DNA of 64,000 bases from Paenibacillus luteus (GTDB lineage Bacteria > Bacillota > Bacilli > Paenibacillales > Paenibacillaceae), in assembly GCF_006542765.1 (NCBI RefSeq), contig NZ_SKCD01000066.1, forward strand, positions 186,001-250,000, read 5' to 3'. Made by a program: the position numbers and the translations under genes. A model generated the notes under the pieces. That model was given only the letters and a program-made list of their open reading frames with translations, did not search any database and was not told the origin of the DNA. Positions within the stretch are counted from its first letter, which is position 1, and the number at the start of each line of letters is the position of its first letter. Below, in pieces: positions 42,761 through 50,823 of the stretch.

Positions 42761-44467
42761 ATGGATATGAGACAAAGTCAATTATTAATGCCTACGCTGC
42801 GCGAGGCGCCATCAGAAGCAGAGGCGGCGAGCCATCGGCTGATGCTGCGTGCAGGTCTGATCAGACAGCTTGCTGCTGGAATTTATACGTATTTGCCGCT
42901 TGGCCGCAGAGTGCTTCGAAAGCTGGAGCAAATTGTGCGCGAGGAAATGGATTTAGCAGGAGCACAAGAGGTGCTGATGCCAGCGCTGCAGCCAGCTGAG
43001 CTATGGCAGCAATCCGGCCGCTATGATGTATATGGGCCAGAGCTTGTTCGTCTGCGTGACCGACATGATCGCGAATTTACACTTGGGCCTACGCATGAAG
43101 AGGTGATTACCGCTTTGGTTCGCGGTGAGGTTAGCTCCTACCGCCAGCTGCCGATGACCCTCTATCAGATCCAGACCAAATTCCGTGATGAGCAGCGTCC
43201 GCGTTACGGGCTGCTGCGGGGTAGAGAGTTTCTGATGAAGGATGCCTATTCCTTCGACGAATCATGGGAAAGTCTTCACCGCAGCTATACGAGTATGTAC
43301 GAAGCTTATAACCGTATTTTTACAAGATGCGGGATTCATTTCCGTCCGGTTGAAGCTGATGCTGGTTCGATCGGTGGCGAAGGCGGAACGCATGAATTTA
43401 TGGCGCTTGCCGACATCGGCGAAGATACGATAGCGGTCTGCTCGGCCTGCGATTATGCGGCCAATCTGGAGAAAGCTGAATATCGCGTGATGGACGGCGA
43501 GAAAAGCATACCAACCAAATCACCAGTTGAGCTTGAGCGCCATCACACACCGGGCATCAAGAAAATAGATCAGCTTGTTGAAGCGTTTCGCACAGGTGCG
43601 GATGCGTTTATGAAAACCTTAATTTACGTTGCGGACGGGAAGCCGATCGCGGTCATTGTTCGCGGCGACCATGAGGTTAACGAGATCAAATTAAAAAATG
43701 CTTTAGCTGCGGAGCAACTGGAGCTTGCGGATCAGGAGACCGCCGAACGCGTGACCGGAGCTCCTATAGGCTTCGCAGGTCCGATCGGACTCGCGATTCC
43801 GGTTCTTGCTGATTTTGCGGTTATGGCGATGGAAGAGGGCATTGCGGGAGCCAACGAGCAGGACTATCATTTGGCTCACGTTATTCCGGGCGTTCATCTG
43901 GCTCAAGTGCAAGCAGGCGATTATCGCAACGCGGAATCCGATGACGGCTGTCCTCGCTGCGAGCAGGGGCGATTAACCTTTCATCGCGGCATTGAAATCG
44001 GGCATGTATTCAAGCTCGGCACGAAATACAGCGAAGCGTTGAATGCCAAGTTTCTGGATGCTACCGGCAGAGAACAGCCGCTTATTATGGGGTGTTATGG
44101 AATCGGCGTATCTAGGCTGCTGTCGGCTGTACTTGAGCAGCATTCCGACAGCAACGGCATCATATGGCCAAAAGCCATTGCTCCCTATCACGTTCATGTG
44201 GTTCCGGTGTCGGCGAAGGATCAAACCCAGCTCGATCTTGCGGCACATATAACAGCTAGATTGAGTGAAGCAGGCATTGAAACTCTGCTGGATGACCGAG
44301 ACGAGCGGCCAGGCGTGAAATTCAAAGACTCCGATCTCATCGGGATTCCACTCCGTATCGTAGTAGGGAAGCAAGCGGCTGAGGGCATAGTGGAAGTGAA
44401 GCGCCGAAGTGAATCCGAAGCGCAGAAGCTAAGCTTGGAAGAAGCCATTGCCCTTGCGCTAGAATAA
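42761..44467 (+). CDS. proS: Prolyl-tRNA synthetase
   Basis: 568 residues from the ATG at 42761; the second ATG at 42767 (MRQSQLLMPTLREAP) matches the usual N-terminus and has GGAGG 10 bases upstream, so either may be used. Class II motifs: motif 1 around TYLPLGRRVLRKLEQIVREEM, motif 2 YQIQTKFRDEQRPRYGLLRGREFLMKDAYSF (partly quoted), and motif 3 IMGCYGIGVSRLLSAVLEQ. An editing (INS) domain lies between motifs 2 and 3, as in the bacterial form, and the anticodon-binding domain ends the protein. It charges tRNA-Pro. Regulated by the T-box. Confidence 0.95.
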   Translation: MDMRQSQLLMPTLREAPSEAEAASHRLMLRAGLIRQLAAGIYTYLPLGRRVLRKLEQIVREEMDLAGAQEVLMPALQPAELWQQSGRYDVYGPELVRLRDRHDREFTLGPTHEEVITALVRGEVSSYRQLPMTLYQIQTKFRDEQRPRYGLLRGREFLMKDAYSFDESWESLHRSYTSMYEAYNRIFTRCGIHFRPVEADAGSIGGEGGTHEFMALADIGEDTIAVCSACDYAANLEKAEYRVMDGEKSIPTKSPVELERHHTPGIKKIDQLVEAFRTGADAFMKTLIYVADGKPIAVIVRGDHEVNEIKLKNALAAEQLELADQETAERVTGAPIGFAGPIGLAIPVLADFAVMAMEEGIAGANEQDYHLAHVIPGVHLAQVQAGDYRNAESDDGCPRCEQGRLTFHRGIEIGHVFKLGTKYSEALNAKFLDATGREQPLIMGCYGIGVSRLLSAVLEQHSDSNGIIWPKAIAPYHVHVVPVSAKDQTQLDLAAHITARLSEAGIETLLDDRDERPGVKFKDSDLIGIPLRIVVGKQAAEGIVEVKRRSESEAQKLSLEEAIALALE

Positions 44468-44544
44468 GCACATTGAAGTTTGGATGAGGGCAAGCTTTCA
44501 GCCTGATCAAAATTCAACGCATGCCTATAGAATATCAATGGAAT

Positions 44545-44588
44545 AAGGGCGCAGCCGTCTTGATTTACAGACGACTGCGCCCTTTTTT
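44545..44588 (+). terminator. Terminator after proS
   Basis: AAGGGCGCAG...GTCT pairs with AGAC...CTGCGCCCTT followed by T run; loop TGATTTAC. Confidence 0.9.
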
Positions 44589-44722
44589 AAGTTTAGTCGG
44601 CTGTAAGCGTAAAAATAGTCAATAATCCAAGTTGCCAGAACATAAGATGGAGTATAAGATGAAGATAAGAACAAATTATCAGAACATTTCGTCAACTATA
44701 CTGAGGTAAGGGAGGGATTGCC

Positions 44723-45319
44723 GTGAACAAAAGCCACGAAGTCGAATATTGCAATTTGGAGCTGCGATTTGACCGCCGGCAAATCCAAAATCTCATCCGC
44801 GATCTTATTCAGGAAGGTTACTCCTTGTATTGGAGCGAAACCGAAGGGCAGTTTCTTGTATCCATTCGGACTGGGCGCAAGCTCGTTAAGCTCCAATTTC
44901 AACGAATGAAGAGTCGTTACAAGATTGTTGGAGATTACATCATTAAAGACGAGAAGCTATCGGAATTGATTGAAAAGCTGATTAATGACACACGTGGACA
45001 TGCGGTTGTGAAGCGCATTAAAGATCGTCAAATCGTCATTGAGAGTATTATGTTCGGTGAGATTATACGACTCGTGGAGGTGTCCGGTATGGAACATCGG
45101 ATTATTTATCAGAAGAAGCCTTTCGTAACAATAGAAGAAATGATTAGAGCCTTTCAATCCAAGCGTGCAGAAGAAAGAGCAGTCGTACTTCGTTACGAGC
45201 TGGATTACGAGTTGTCGATGCTGCATGATGCGCTGCAAGGCACGGATGAGGATGCCATTGCTGAATCCAAAGAGCGGCTGATGGTCCTCCGTACGGAAAT
45301 GCTGCAACTGGAGCTATAA
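44723..45319 (+). CDS. Hypothetical basic protein (198 aa)
   Basis: Soluble, charged protein with alternating strands and helices in the first two thirds (NLELRFDRRQIQNLIRDLIQEGYSLYWSETEGQFLVS; QIVIESIMFGEIIRLVEVSG) and a long C-terminal helix pair (RAEERAVVLRYELDYELSMLHDAL). No catalytic or DNA-binding motif is recognised. The start has GGGAGGG 8 bases upstream, which gives good support for translation. It is a single-gene unit. Confidence 0.75.
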   Translation: MNKSHEVEYCNLELRFDRRQIQNLIRDLIQEGYSLYWSETEGQFLVSIRTGRKLVKLQFQRMKSRYKIVGDYIIKDEKLSELIEKLINDTRGHAVVKRIKDRQIVIESIMFGEIIRLVEVSGMEHRIIYQKKPFVTIEEMIRAFQSKRAEERAVVLRYELDYELSMLHDALQGTDEDAIAESKERLMVLRTEMLQLEL

Positions 45320-45346
45320 ATGAGGGATGCTGGTCCCTGTATGCAA

Positions 45347-45400
45347 ACCTAAAGCGATCGAATGCTGTTAGTTTCACGCAGCGTTTGATCGTTTTTAGGT
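45347..45400. terminator. Long inverted repeat, possible terminator
   Basis: ACCTAAAGCGATCGAATGCTG and CAGCGTTTGATCGTTTTTAGGT pair over about 20 positions with a few mismatches. The T-rich stretch lies inside the right arm rather than after it. It is the only structure in the 287-base gap before gnd; I see nothing else there. Confidence 0.5.
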
Positions 45401-45606
45401 CGGTTATGAACTGGATTTTTGAGAGGTGCTTTGGGGCGTAAAAGCGGCTGATTACGCCATATATAAGCTAAACTTTTTGAATCGGTCAATAATTCTGATG
45501 TTTGGTTTGCGACATTTTTCCTCCTAAATAGTTTTCTTATTGGCGCAAAAGGAGTAAAATAAAACTATTGTGACCCAAAATAGATGATGAAGGATGGAAG
45601 AACCAG

Positions 45607-47019
45607 ATGTCTAAACAGCAAATTGGCGTTATTGGATTGGCCGTAATGGGTAAAAACCTTGCCCTTAACATTGAAAGCAGAGGCTTTACCGTTTCTGTAT
45701 TTAACCGCTCGCGTGAGAAGACAGATGATCTCGTTCAAGAAGCGGTTGGCAAAAACCTTGTTCCTACCTATACGATTGAAGAGTTCGTGCAATCGCTTGA
45801 AGTGCCACGCAAAATTTTGATCATGGTACAAGCAGGAGCAGGTACTGACGCAACAATCGATTCACTTGTACCGCATTTGGCGGAAGGCGATATTATCATC
45901 GATGGCGGTAACGCTTATTTCCCTGACACGGTACGTCGCAGCAAAGATCTTGAAGCAAAAGGCTTCCGCTTTATCGGTACAGGCGTTTCCGGCGGTGAAG
46001 AAGGCGCTTTGAAAGGTCCTTCCATTATGCCGGGTGGCCAAAGATCAGCTTATGAGCTTGTCGAGCCGATCCTGACTGCAATCTCCGCTAAAGTAGGCGA
46101 CGACGCTTGCTGTACGTATATCGGACCAGATGGTGCTGGACATTATGTGAAAATGGTACATAACGGCATTGAGTATGGCGATATGCAGCTCATTTGCGAA
46201 GCCTATGACCTGCTCAAAAACGTGCTTGACGTTAGCGCAGAAGAGCTTCATGAAATTTTCTCCGAGTGGAATAAAGGTGAGCTGGACAGCTACCTGATCG
46301 AAATCACTAGAGATATTTTCTCGAAATACGATCCAGAAACAGGCAAGCCAATGGTTGATGTTATTCTTGATTCCGCTGGTCAAAAAGGTACAGGCAAATG
46401 GACAAGCCAAAGCTCGCTGGATCTTGGTGTGCCACTTTCCATCATTACAGAATCCGTATTCACACGCTTCTTGTCCGCAATGAAAGAAGAGCGCGTAGCT
46501 GCAAGCAAAGTGCTTAACGGACCAGCCAAAAAACCTTTCGAGGGCGATCGTGCAGCATTTATCGAATCTGTACGCAAAGCGCTGTTCGCAAGTAAAATTT
46601 GCTCGTACGCACAAGGCTTTGCTCAAATGCGCGCAGCTTCTGAAGAATATAACTGGGATCTTAGCTACGGCGAAATCGCAATGATTTTCCGCGGCGGCTG
46701 CATCATCCGTGCACGCTTCCTGCAAAACATCAAGGATGCTTATGATCGTGATCCTAACCTGCGCAACCTATTGCTTGATTCATACTTCCAAAACATCGTT
46801 GAGTCCTACCAAGGCGCATGGCGTGAAGTTATTGGAACGGCTGTTACTAACGGCGTACCGGTACCTGCTTTCTCAAGCGCAATCGCGTACTTTGATAGCT
46901 ACCGTACAGAACGCTTGCCTGCTAACCTGCTTCAAGCGCAGCGCGATTACTTCGGTGCCCACACGTTCAAACGGTTGGACAAAGAAGGCAGCTTCCACTT
47001 TAACTGGATGCAATCTTAA
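45607..47019 (+). CDS. gnd: 6-phosphogluconate dehydrogenase, NADP-dependent (decarboxylating)
   Basis: 470 residues, standard length. Rossmann motif GVIGLAVMGKNLALNIESRG, then IIDGGNAYFPDT, the substrate loop FIGTGVSGGEEGALKGPSIMPGG (partly quoted), the catalytic Lys in KMVHNGIEYGDMQ, and the C-terminal helical domain with SSLDLGVPLSIITESVFTRFLS. It oxidises 6-phosphogluconate to ribulose-5-phosphate in the pentose phosphate pathway. The NRSREKT segment after the second strand (Asn-Arg) indicates NADP. The RBS GGATGGAAG is modest. Codon use is even, with repeated favoured codons, as expected for a highly expressed gene. Confidence 0.96.
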   Translation: MSKQQIGVIGLAVMGKNLALNIESRGFTVSVFNRSREKTDDLVQEAVGKNLVPTYTIEEFVQSLEVPRKILIMVQAGAGTDATIDSLVPHLAEGDIIIDGGNAYFPDTVRRSKDLEAKGFRFIGTGVSGGEEGALKGPSIMPGGQRSAYELVEPILTAISAKVGDDACCTYIGPDGAGHYVKMVHNGIEYGDMQLICEAYDLLKNVLDVSAEELHEIFSEWNKGELDSYLIEITRDIFSKYDPETGKPMVDVILDSAGQKGTGKWTSQSSLDLGVPLSIITESVFTRFLSAMKEERVAASKVLNGPAKKPFEGDRAAFIESVRKALFASKICSYAQGFAQMRAASEEYNWDLSYGEIAMIFRGGCIIRARFLQNIKDAYDRDPNLRNLLLDSYFQNIVESYQGAWREVIGTAVTNGVPVPAFSSAIAYFDSYRTERLPANLLQAQRDYFGAHTFKRLDKEGSFHFNWMQS

Positions 47020-47031
47020 TCGAAGGGCTGG

Positions 47032-47355
47032 CTAAAGCTTCGGCTCGTGAGGATTGTCCTTATTTAATCCGTAGGCTGCTTGACGCAGCCAATCACGCAG
47101 CCGATCAGCTTCTTGATCGCAGTAATGTCTGCGGTGAATGAGCGACATGGCCGCTTCGGCAAAAAAATGAAAGTTTTGCAATAAGCGTGGCTGCGACAGA
47201 TCCATTAAGGCGGGATCTTCGTCAGCCACCTTTTTTTTAATATATTCAAGCATCCAGATGACATCTTCGCGGCGCAGAGGATGATCAGGATCAAGAATAC
47301 GACTGATGCGTTTTTTGGTAGGATGGGTATCAGGCAAATGGAGATCACTGTTCAT
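47032..47355 (-). CDS. Hypothetical helical protein (107 aa)
   Basis: Soluble and helical: PTKKRISRILDPDHPLRREDVIWMLEYIKKKVADEDPAL, then LLQNFHFFAEAAMSLIHRRHYCDQEADRLRDWLRQAAYG (both quoted in part). I do not recognise the family. The start at 47355 (MNSDLHLPD) has AGGAG 11 bases upstream; upstream ATG codons at 47364 and 47397 are alternatives. It converges with gnd, 12 bases from its stop. Confidence 0.65.
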   Translation of the reverse strand: MNSDLHLPDTHPTKKRISRILDPDHPLRREDVIWMLEYIKKKVADEDPALMDLSQPRLLQNFHFFAEAAMSLIHRRHYCDQEADRLRDWLRQAAYGLNKDNPHEPKL

Positions 47356-47500
47356 TGCTGGCATCACTCCTGTTTTTTGAATATACATCATTATCATCCA
47401 TACGGCATATGCAACTTTTTTATACCCTAGAATTGCAAAAAAATGATATGATATTGTAGAAAAATTGCTTTAGAAGCACGAAAAGGGTGAAACGGCTACG

Positions 47501-48025
47501 ATGGAGAGGCAGCAGCATAAGAAATTAGTGCTCATTGGCTTTATGGGAACCGGCAAATCAACCGTAAGCAAGCTGCTCACCGAGAAGCTAGGCTGGAAGC
47601 GCGTTGACGGTGACGAGGAGATTGAGAGACTTGAAAACAAGCGGATTTCGGACATCTTTGCCGCAGACGGCGAAGCGGGTTTCCGCGTAATCGAAACGCA
47701 AATGCTTGAGACGATTTTGACCAATGAGGAGTCTTGTGTTTTGGCAACGGGCGGTGGGGCGGTTCTAAGCGCTTATAATCGAGACCTGATGTTAAATCAT
47801 GGACTAGTTGTAGCTTTAAAGGCGAGCCCAGAACAAATTATTGCGCGCGTGAAAACAGATAGTGCAAGACCGCTGCTGCATGGGGATGCGGCAGAGAGAG
47901 TCCATCAACTGCTGGAGCAGCGCAAACATGCCTACGACTTTGCACATATTTCAATCGATACGACCGATCTATCTGCAGAAGAGGTTGTCGAGGCAATTTT
48001 GGCCCAGTGGAGCTTGGAGCAATAA
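47501..48025 (+). CDS. aroK: Shikimate kinase
   Basis: 174 residues. P-loop GFMGTGKSTVSKLL near residue 13, the shikimate-binding Asp in RVDGDEEIE, the glycine motif ATGGGAVL and the lid Arg region ARPLLHG fit AroK. It phosphorylates shikimate in aromatic amino-acid synthesis. Next to an EPSP-synthase-like gene, which uses the product of this reaction, separated by 78 bases. The RBS AAAAGGGTGAAACG is only fair. Confidence 0.93.
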   Translation: MERQQHKKLVLIGFMGTGKSTVSKLLTEKLGWKRVDGDEEIERLENKRISDIFAADGEAGFRVIETQMLETILTNEESCVLATGGGAVLSAYNRDLMLNHGLVVALKASPEQIIARVKTDSARPLLHGDAAERVHQLLEQRKHAYDFAHISIDTTDLSAEEVVEAILAQWSLEQ

Positions 48026-48103
48026 ATGACTTTACCATCACGTTGACCAGCTTTCGAGCCGGTTATGGTGTATATATTATTGTAAAGGGAGATCATACGA
48101 ACT

Positions 48104-49399
48104 ATGGACGTTTTAGTGACACCAACGCCAAGACTTGAAGGTGAGCTTCAAGCGCTTTCTTCAAAAAATTACACGACTCGTTACCTGTTGGTAGCGGCAC
48201 TTGCAGAAGGAACGAGCACCATCTATTTTCCGGCTCATAGCGAGGATAGCGATGCTATGCGTCGCTGTATACGTGATCTTGGAGCAATCGTGGAAGAGGA
48301 TGAAGAGAAAATTGTCATCACAGGCTTTGGCCGCAACCCAAAACCGGTTGAACAGCTTGATGTGGGCAATGCTGGGGCGGTTTTGCGTTTTCTGATGGCT
48401 ATCGCTGCGTTATGCCCGGATGTTACCTTTATTAATCGTTATCCGGATTCGCTGGGCAAACGTCCACATAGCGACTTGATTGAATCTTTGACTGCCATGG
48501 GCGTATCTATTGAGCATAATGACGGCAAGCTCCCGATTCGCATTCAAGGTGGAGCGCCTAAGGGCGGAAAAATACAAGTGTCAGGCAATATCAGCTCCCA
48601 GTTTTTGAGCGCGCTTCTATTCTTGACACCGCTGCTGCCAGAAGACAGTGAAATCGAAGTGCTGCATGATTTGAAATCGAAGGTAGTCGTTGGCCAGACG
48701 CTTGAGGTGCTTGAGCAAGCGGGCATCGTCATTCATGCTGATGAGGATTATATGCGTTTCCGTGTTCCTGGCAATCAAAGCTATGCGGCAAAAACGTATT
48801 CCGTACAAGGAGATTACCCGGGCTCCGCGGCGATCTTGGCTGCTGCAGCTGTTACGGAATCCGATGTCATCGTGCACCGTCTCGTCGAGAACAGCAAGCA
48901 AGGAGAACGTGCCGTCGTAGATGTACTGAAAATGATGGAAGTTCCACTTACGCATGAAAATGGGATTGTTCACGTTAAAGGAAACAAAAAGCTGAAGGCA
49001 GTGGAGTTCGATGGGGATCATGCAACAGATGCCGTACTTGCCATGGTTGCCGCAGCTGTCTTTGCTGAGGGCACGTCGCGTTTCTATAATGTAGAGAACC
49101 TAAGGTATAAAGAATGTGATCGAATTACCGATTATTTGAATGAGCTTCGCAAAGCAGGCGCTAACGTGGAAGAGCGTCAGGCCGAAATCATTGTGCATGG
49201 TCGGCCGGAAGGCGTTGAAGGCGGCGTAGAAATTAACGCTCATTATGATCACCGTGTCATTATGGCGTTGTCAGTTGTTGGTCTTCGTGCGAAAGAGCCG
49301 ATCCGCATACGCGATGCCCATCATGTGGCAAAGTCTTACCCTATTTTCTTTGACCATATGAAAGCTTTAGGCGCAAACGTTGAATGGATTGAAGGCTAA
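48104..49399 (+). CDS. aroA: EPSP synthase family protein (divergent AroA)
   Basis: 431 residues with the two-domain EPSP synthase fold marks: SSKNYTTRYLLVAAL (Lys21, Arg26), VGNAGAVLRFL (88-97), SGNISSQFLSALLFLTPLL, HATDAVLAMVAAAVFAEG, VENLRYKECDRITDYLNEL and DHRVIMALSVVGL. It should transfer enolpyruvate from PEP to shikimate-3-phosphate. Several positions differ from common AroA: NAGA in place of NAGT, SSKNYTTR in place of the usual S-K-S-x-x-x-R, and KECDR in place of KESDR. It may be a second, diverged copy or the main enzyme of a distinct branch; the neighbouring shikimate kinase supports the shikimate pathway. Confidence 0.82.
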   Translation: MDVLVTPTPRLEGELQALSSKNYTTRYLLVAALAEGTSTIYFPAHSEDSDAMRRCIRDLGAIVEEDEEKIVITGFGRNPKPVEQLDVGNAGAVLRFLMAIAALCPDVTFINRYPDSLGKRPHSDLIESLTAMGVSIEHNDGKLPIRIQGGAPKGGKIQVSGNISSQFLSALLFLTPLLPEDSEIEVLHDLKSKVVVGQTLEVLEQAGIVIHADEDYMRFRVPGNQSYAAKTYSVQGDYPGSAAILAAAAVTESDVIVHRLVENSKQGERAVVDVLKMMEVPLTHENGIVHVKGNKKLKAVEFDGDHATDAVLAMVAAAVFAEGTSRFYNVENLRYKECDRITDYLNELRKAGANVEERQAEIIVHGRPEGVEGGVEINAHYDHRVIMALSVVGLRAKEPIRIRDAHHVAKSYPIFFDHMKALGANVEWIEG

Positions 49400-49440
49400 A
49401 AACTCGGACGTTTTTTAACATAACGGATGGAGGCGTTAAG

Positions 49441-49875
49441 ATGGCATTTGAGAATCCGAATCGTGAGCATATCAAAGGCATTTTGGAGAAAAGCACCACA
49501 GTAGCCGTAGTTGGCTTGTCTGATAAACCTGACCGCGTATCTTATATGGTATCGGAAGCGATGCAAGCTAAAGGTTATACGATTATTCCAGTCAATCCTA
49601 ATGCCGATACCATTTTAGGGCAAACCAGTTATGCTTCCCTGAAAGATATTCCTGTACCTGTTGATATTGTGAATGTATTTAGACGCAGCGAGCACACGCC
49701 TCCTGTCGCTTCGGAGGCCGTTGCCATCGGTGCGAAAACACTTTGGCTTCAACTTGGCATCGCCAATGAAGAAGCGGCAGAGATTGCGGCCTCAGGCGGC
49801 TTAGAGGTCATTATGGACCGTTGTATCAAGGTAGAGGATTCGATTTTGCTGCCTAACGGAAAACCCAAAACCTGA
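49441..49875 (+). CDS. CoA-binding domain protein (YccU-like)
   Basis: 144 residues, a single Rossmann domain of the CoA-binding (succinyl-CoA synthetase alpha-like) family: VAVVGLSDKPDRVSYMVSEAM, YTIIPVNPNADTILGQTSY, VDIVNVFRRSEHTPPVASEAV, TLWLQLGIANEEAA and the ending VIMDRCIKVE. This is the compact YccU type, which binds CoA in vitro in related proteins; the cellular role is unknown. RBS GGATGGAGGC. It probably shares a transcript with aroA, 41 bases upstream. Confidence 0.9.
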   Translation: MAFENPNREHIKGILEKSTTVAVVGLSDKPDRVSYMVSEAMQAKGYTIIPVNPNADTILGQTSYASLKDIPVPVDIVNVFRRSEHTPPVASEAVAIGAKTLWLQLGIANEEAAEIAASGGLEVIMDRCIKVEDSILLPNGKPKT

Positions 49876-49991
49876 CTGTAATAAAAAACGCGGTACTCCT
49901 GCACAATAAGAAGGCTTCGGATGTGCGCGCCGAATAAACACGGCATCGGCGTCACGAAGACTTTATGATTGTAATCCAAGGAGGACACGAC

Positions 49992-50618
49992 GTGAATCAA
50001 TTTTCGCAACAACCGGGTCATTTTCAAGGTCAACAGAGCTACCTGAACCAAGGGACTTCATTTGAGCCAAGTGGTTATGTGCAATCGCACTATCAAGGGC
50101 AGCTCAGCCAGCCGACTTTTGGCAGACAATCGAATTTTAACGGTTCAATTGCGCCAAACGGTTATCAATCGTCTAATTCGTATAACCAAGGTGCGCAGCA
50201 TTTTGCATCTAATGGTTACACGAACATGACCCATCCGGTGGGAACGAACAATTCATTCATATCGCATCAGCCGGTTCAAAGCTATGCGCAATCGCCGGCA
50301 ACGGCATTTGGCAATGTAGGTCCGGTAATCGCACACGTTGGCTATCAAGCTGGCGCTGAGCAGCAGCATTCATATTATCAGCCTACTTCCAACATTGGCA
50401 ACCAGTATGCTCAGCATACTTCATCCAATTATGGAGGCTATGCCCAAGGTAATGCGCAAAACAATTACGGTGGCATGACAACGACGCATTCAAACACCTC
50501 GATCCACCCGGTTTATGAGGCGACAAATGCATATCAACAATCCGGACCGGTTATTTCGCATGTAGGTTGGCAGTCGCAAAGTGCCGCTAATTCTCCATAT
50601 TCCGGTGGTATGCGCTAA
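49992..50618 (+). CDS. Gln/Asn/Ser/Tyr-rich low-complexity protein with a repeated PVIxHVG motif
   Basis: 208 residues from the GTG at 49992, 7 bases after AAGGAGG (an upstream ATG at 49965 has no RBS). The composition is dominated by Q, N, S, G, Y and H, with almost no charged residues and no signal peptide or membrane helix. Two copies of G-P-V-I-[AS]-H-V-G-[YW]-Q occur, at residues 110-119 and 185-194, each followed by a short Ala/Gln/Ser stretch. This composition is seen in spore-coat or surface-associated proteins of spore formers; that is only an inference. A terminator follows directly. Confidence 0.7.
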   Translation: MNQFSQQPGHFQGQQSYLNQGTSFEPSGYVQSHYQGQLSQPTFGRQSNFNGSIAPNGYQSSNSYNQGAQHFASNGYTNMTHPVGTNNSFISHQPVQSYAQSPATAFGNVGPVIAHVGYQAGAEQQHSYYQPTSNIGNQYAQHTSSNYGGYAQGNAQNNYGGMTTTHSNTSIHPVYEATNAYQQSGPVISHVGWQSQSAANSPYSGGMR

Positions 50619-50654
50619 TCAGTTTTAAAAATTAAAGAAAAGAATCATCGACAC

Positions 50655-50683
50655 CGGCGGGCCTAATTAGGCTCGCCGTTTTA
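50655..50683 (+). terminator. Terminator after the low-complexity gene
   Basis: CGGCGGGCCTA and TAGGCTCGCCG form an 11-bp stem (one mismatch) around AT, followed by TTTTA. Confidence 0.75.
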
Positions 50684-50736
50684 CTTTGACAAAAACGAAG
50701 CAAACGCTTAACATCGAAATAGATGTGTAGGACTAG

Positions 50737-50808
50737 ATGCTTACGAAGTCAGTTTTGCTTCGCAAAACGAAGATAATGCTTACGAAGATAGTTTTGCTTC
50801 GCAAAACT
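50737..50808 (+). repeat. Two direct copies of a hairpin repeat upstream of the PTS gene
   Basis: ATGCTTACGAAG followed by a GTTTTGC-TTC-GCAAAAC hairpin occurs at 50737-50768 and again at 50776-50808, 39 bases apart. The second copy ends 6 bases before the ribosome binding site. The same repeat with GGTTTGC-TTC-GCAAACC occurs at 60369-60501. Confidence 0.85.
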
Positions 50809-50823
50809 TTGAGGAGGTGCGTG

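Noticed and set aside
48026..48103. GACCAGC/GCCGGTT inverted repeat between aroK and aroA
   Set aside because: Short and mismatched, with no T run, so neither a terminator nor an operator can be supported.
50697..50710. cre-like GCAAACGCTTAAC before the PTS gene
   Set aside because: Only about 10 of 14 positions match the cre consensus, well below the other sites in this window.
50737..50823. Possible leader peptide MLTK-VLLRKT repeated in frame before the PTS gene
   Set aside because: The codons are entirely the repeat units and the strong RBS lies at the ATG at 50824. The same codons appear by chance in front of acuC. Treated as a repeat, not as coding.
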